Source of the DNA: CAYHZL01 sp964361075
GTDB lineage: Bacteria; Bacteroidota; Ignavibacteria; UBA10030; UBA8401
DNA: 5,165 bases
Direction: 5' to 3'
Assembly (NCBI GenBank): GCA_964361075.1
Contig: CAYHZL010000230.1
Coordinates: 1-5,165, forward strand
Shown: positions 5,057 through 5,165 of the stretch, piece after piece
Position numbering within the stretch: the stretch's first letter is position 1
How the letters are laid out: the number at the start of each line of letters is the position of its first letter
Position numbers and translations under genes: made by a program
Notes under the pieces: model-generated
Told to the model about the DNA's origin: nothing
Database searches by the model: none
Seen by the model: the letters and a program-made list of their open reading frames with translations, nothing else

Positions 5057-5165
5057 ATGAAAAAAAAGACGCGCCCTCACGTATTCGCACGCCTCAAAGT
5101 AAAACTTTTCTCAGCAACATTCAACATAAACTACGAACGACTCCGTATAGCAAAGAATAATATAT
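5057..5165 (+). CDS. Possible divergent gene start, cut by the window edge
   Basis: An ATG at 5057 opens a frame that stays open to the edge (36 codons). It begins MKKKTRPHVFARLKVK and is basic. It is divergent from the R-M gene, with only 15 bp between the two start codons. No Shine-Dalgarno sequence precedes it, and that gap is too short for separate promoters. I do not recognise a family. A chance open frame of this length is quite possible. Confidence 0.25.
   Translation, partial: MKKKTRPHVFARLKVKLFSATFNINYERLRIAKNNI

Overview
The window looks like chromosome of a Gram-negative bacterium. It carries an outer-membrane-type OmpA lipoprotein with a clear lipobox. The AT-leaning coding style, weak Shine-Dalgarno signals and GC-rich palindromic intergenic repeats fit the Bacteroidota/Chlorobiota/Ignavibacteriota side of the tree. 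That placement is an inference from style, not from a marker gene.

Left part (1-2556, + strand): a 258-bp leader with one interrupted palindrome is followed by an OmpA-domain lipoprotein (259-1182). After 33 bp comes a 12-helix APC-superfamily amino acid permease (1216-2556). The two may be co-transcribed, but nothing in the sequence links their functions.

Right part (2620-5041, - strand) is the interesting half. Read 5'->3' on the minus strand it holds: (1) the N-terminal ~433 residues of a type IIG (Eco57I-like) restriction-modification enzyme, with its nuclease domain intact, broken just before the methyltransferase SAM-binding motif; (2) a GC-rich palindromic repeat that extends this reading frame by 47 codons; (3) a DUF559 (Vsr-like) endonuclease gene; (4) the last ~42 codons of a type IIG enzyme, recognisable by a VYEIYGLTEEEI-type tail; (5) a second copy of the palindromic repeat; (6) a second DUF559 gene. 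The two repeat+DUF559 units lie 604 bp apart and share an uninterrupted 432-bp identical block. The catalytic methyltransferase and target-recognition part of the R-M enzyme is absent, and one repeat+DUF559 unit sits where it should be.

The simplest reading is that palindrome pair plus DUF559 nuclease form one mobile unit. This would be a possible analogue of REP/RAYT pairs or of Vsr-like homing endonucleases. One copy now occupies, and has destroyed, a restriction-modification gene, and a second lies just behind the gene's stop codon. Each unit also carries a telomere-like G-quadruplex motif about 22 nt upstream of the nuclease start, overlapping a hairpin arm. An assembly artefact caused by the near-identical repeats is the main alternative and is stated where relevant. 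A possible divergent gene start (5057 onward) runs off the right edge.
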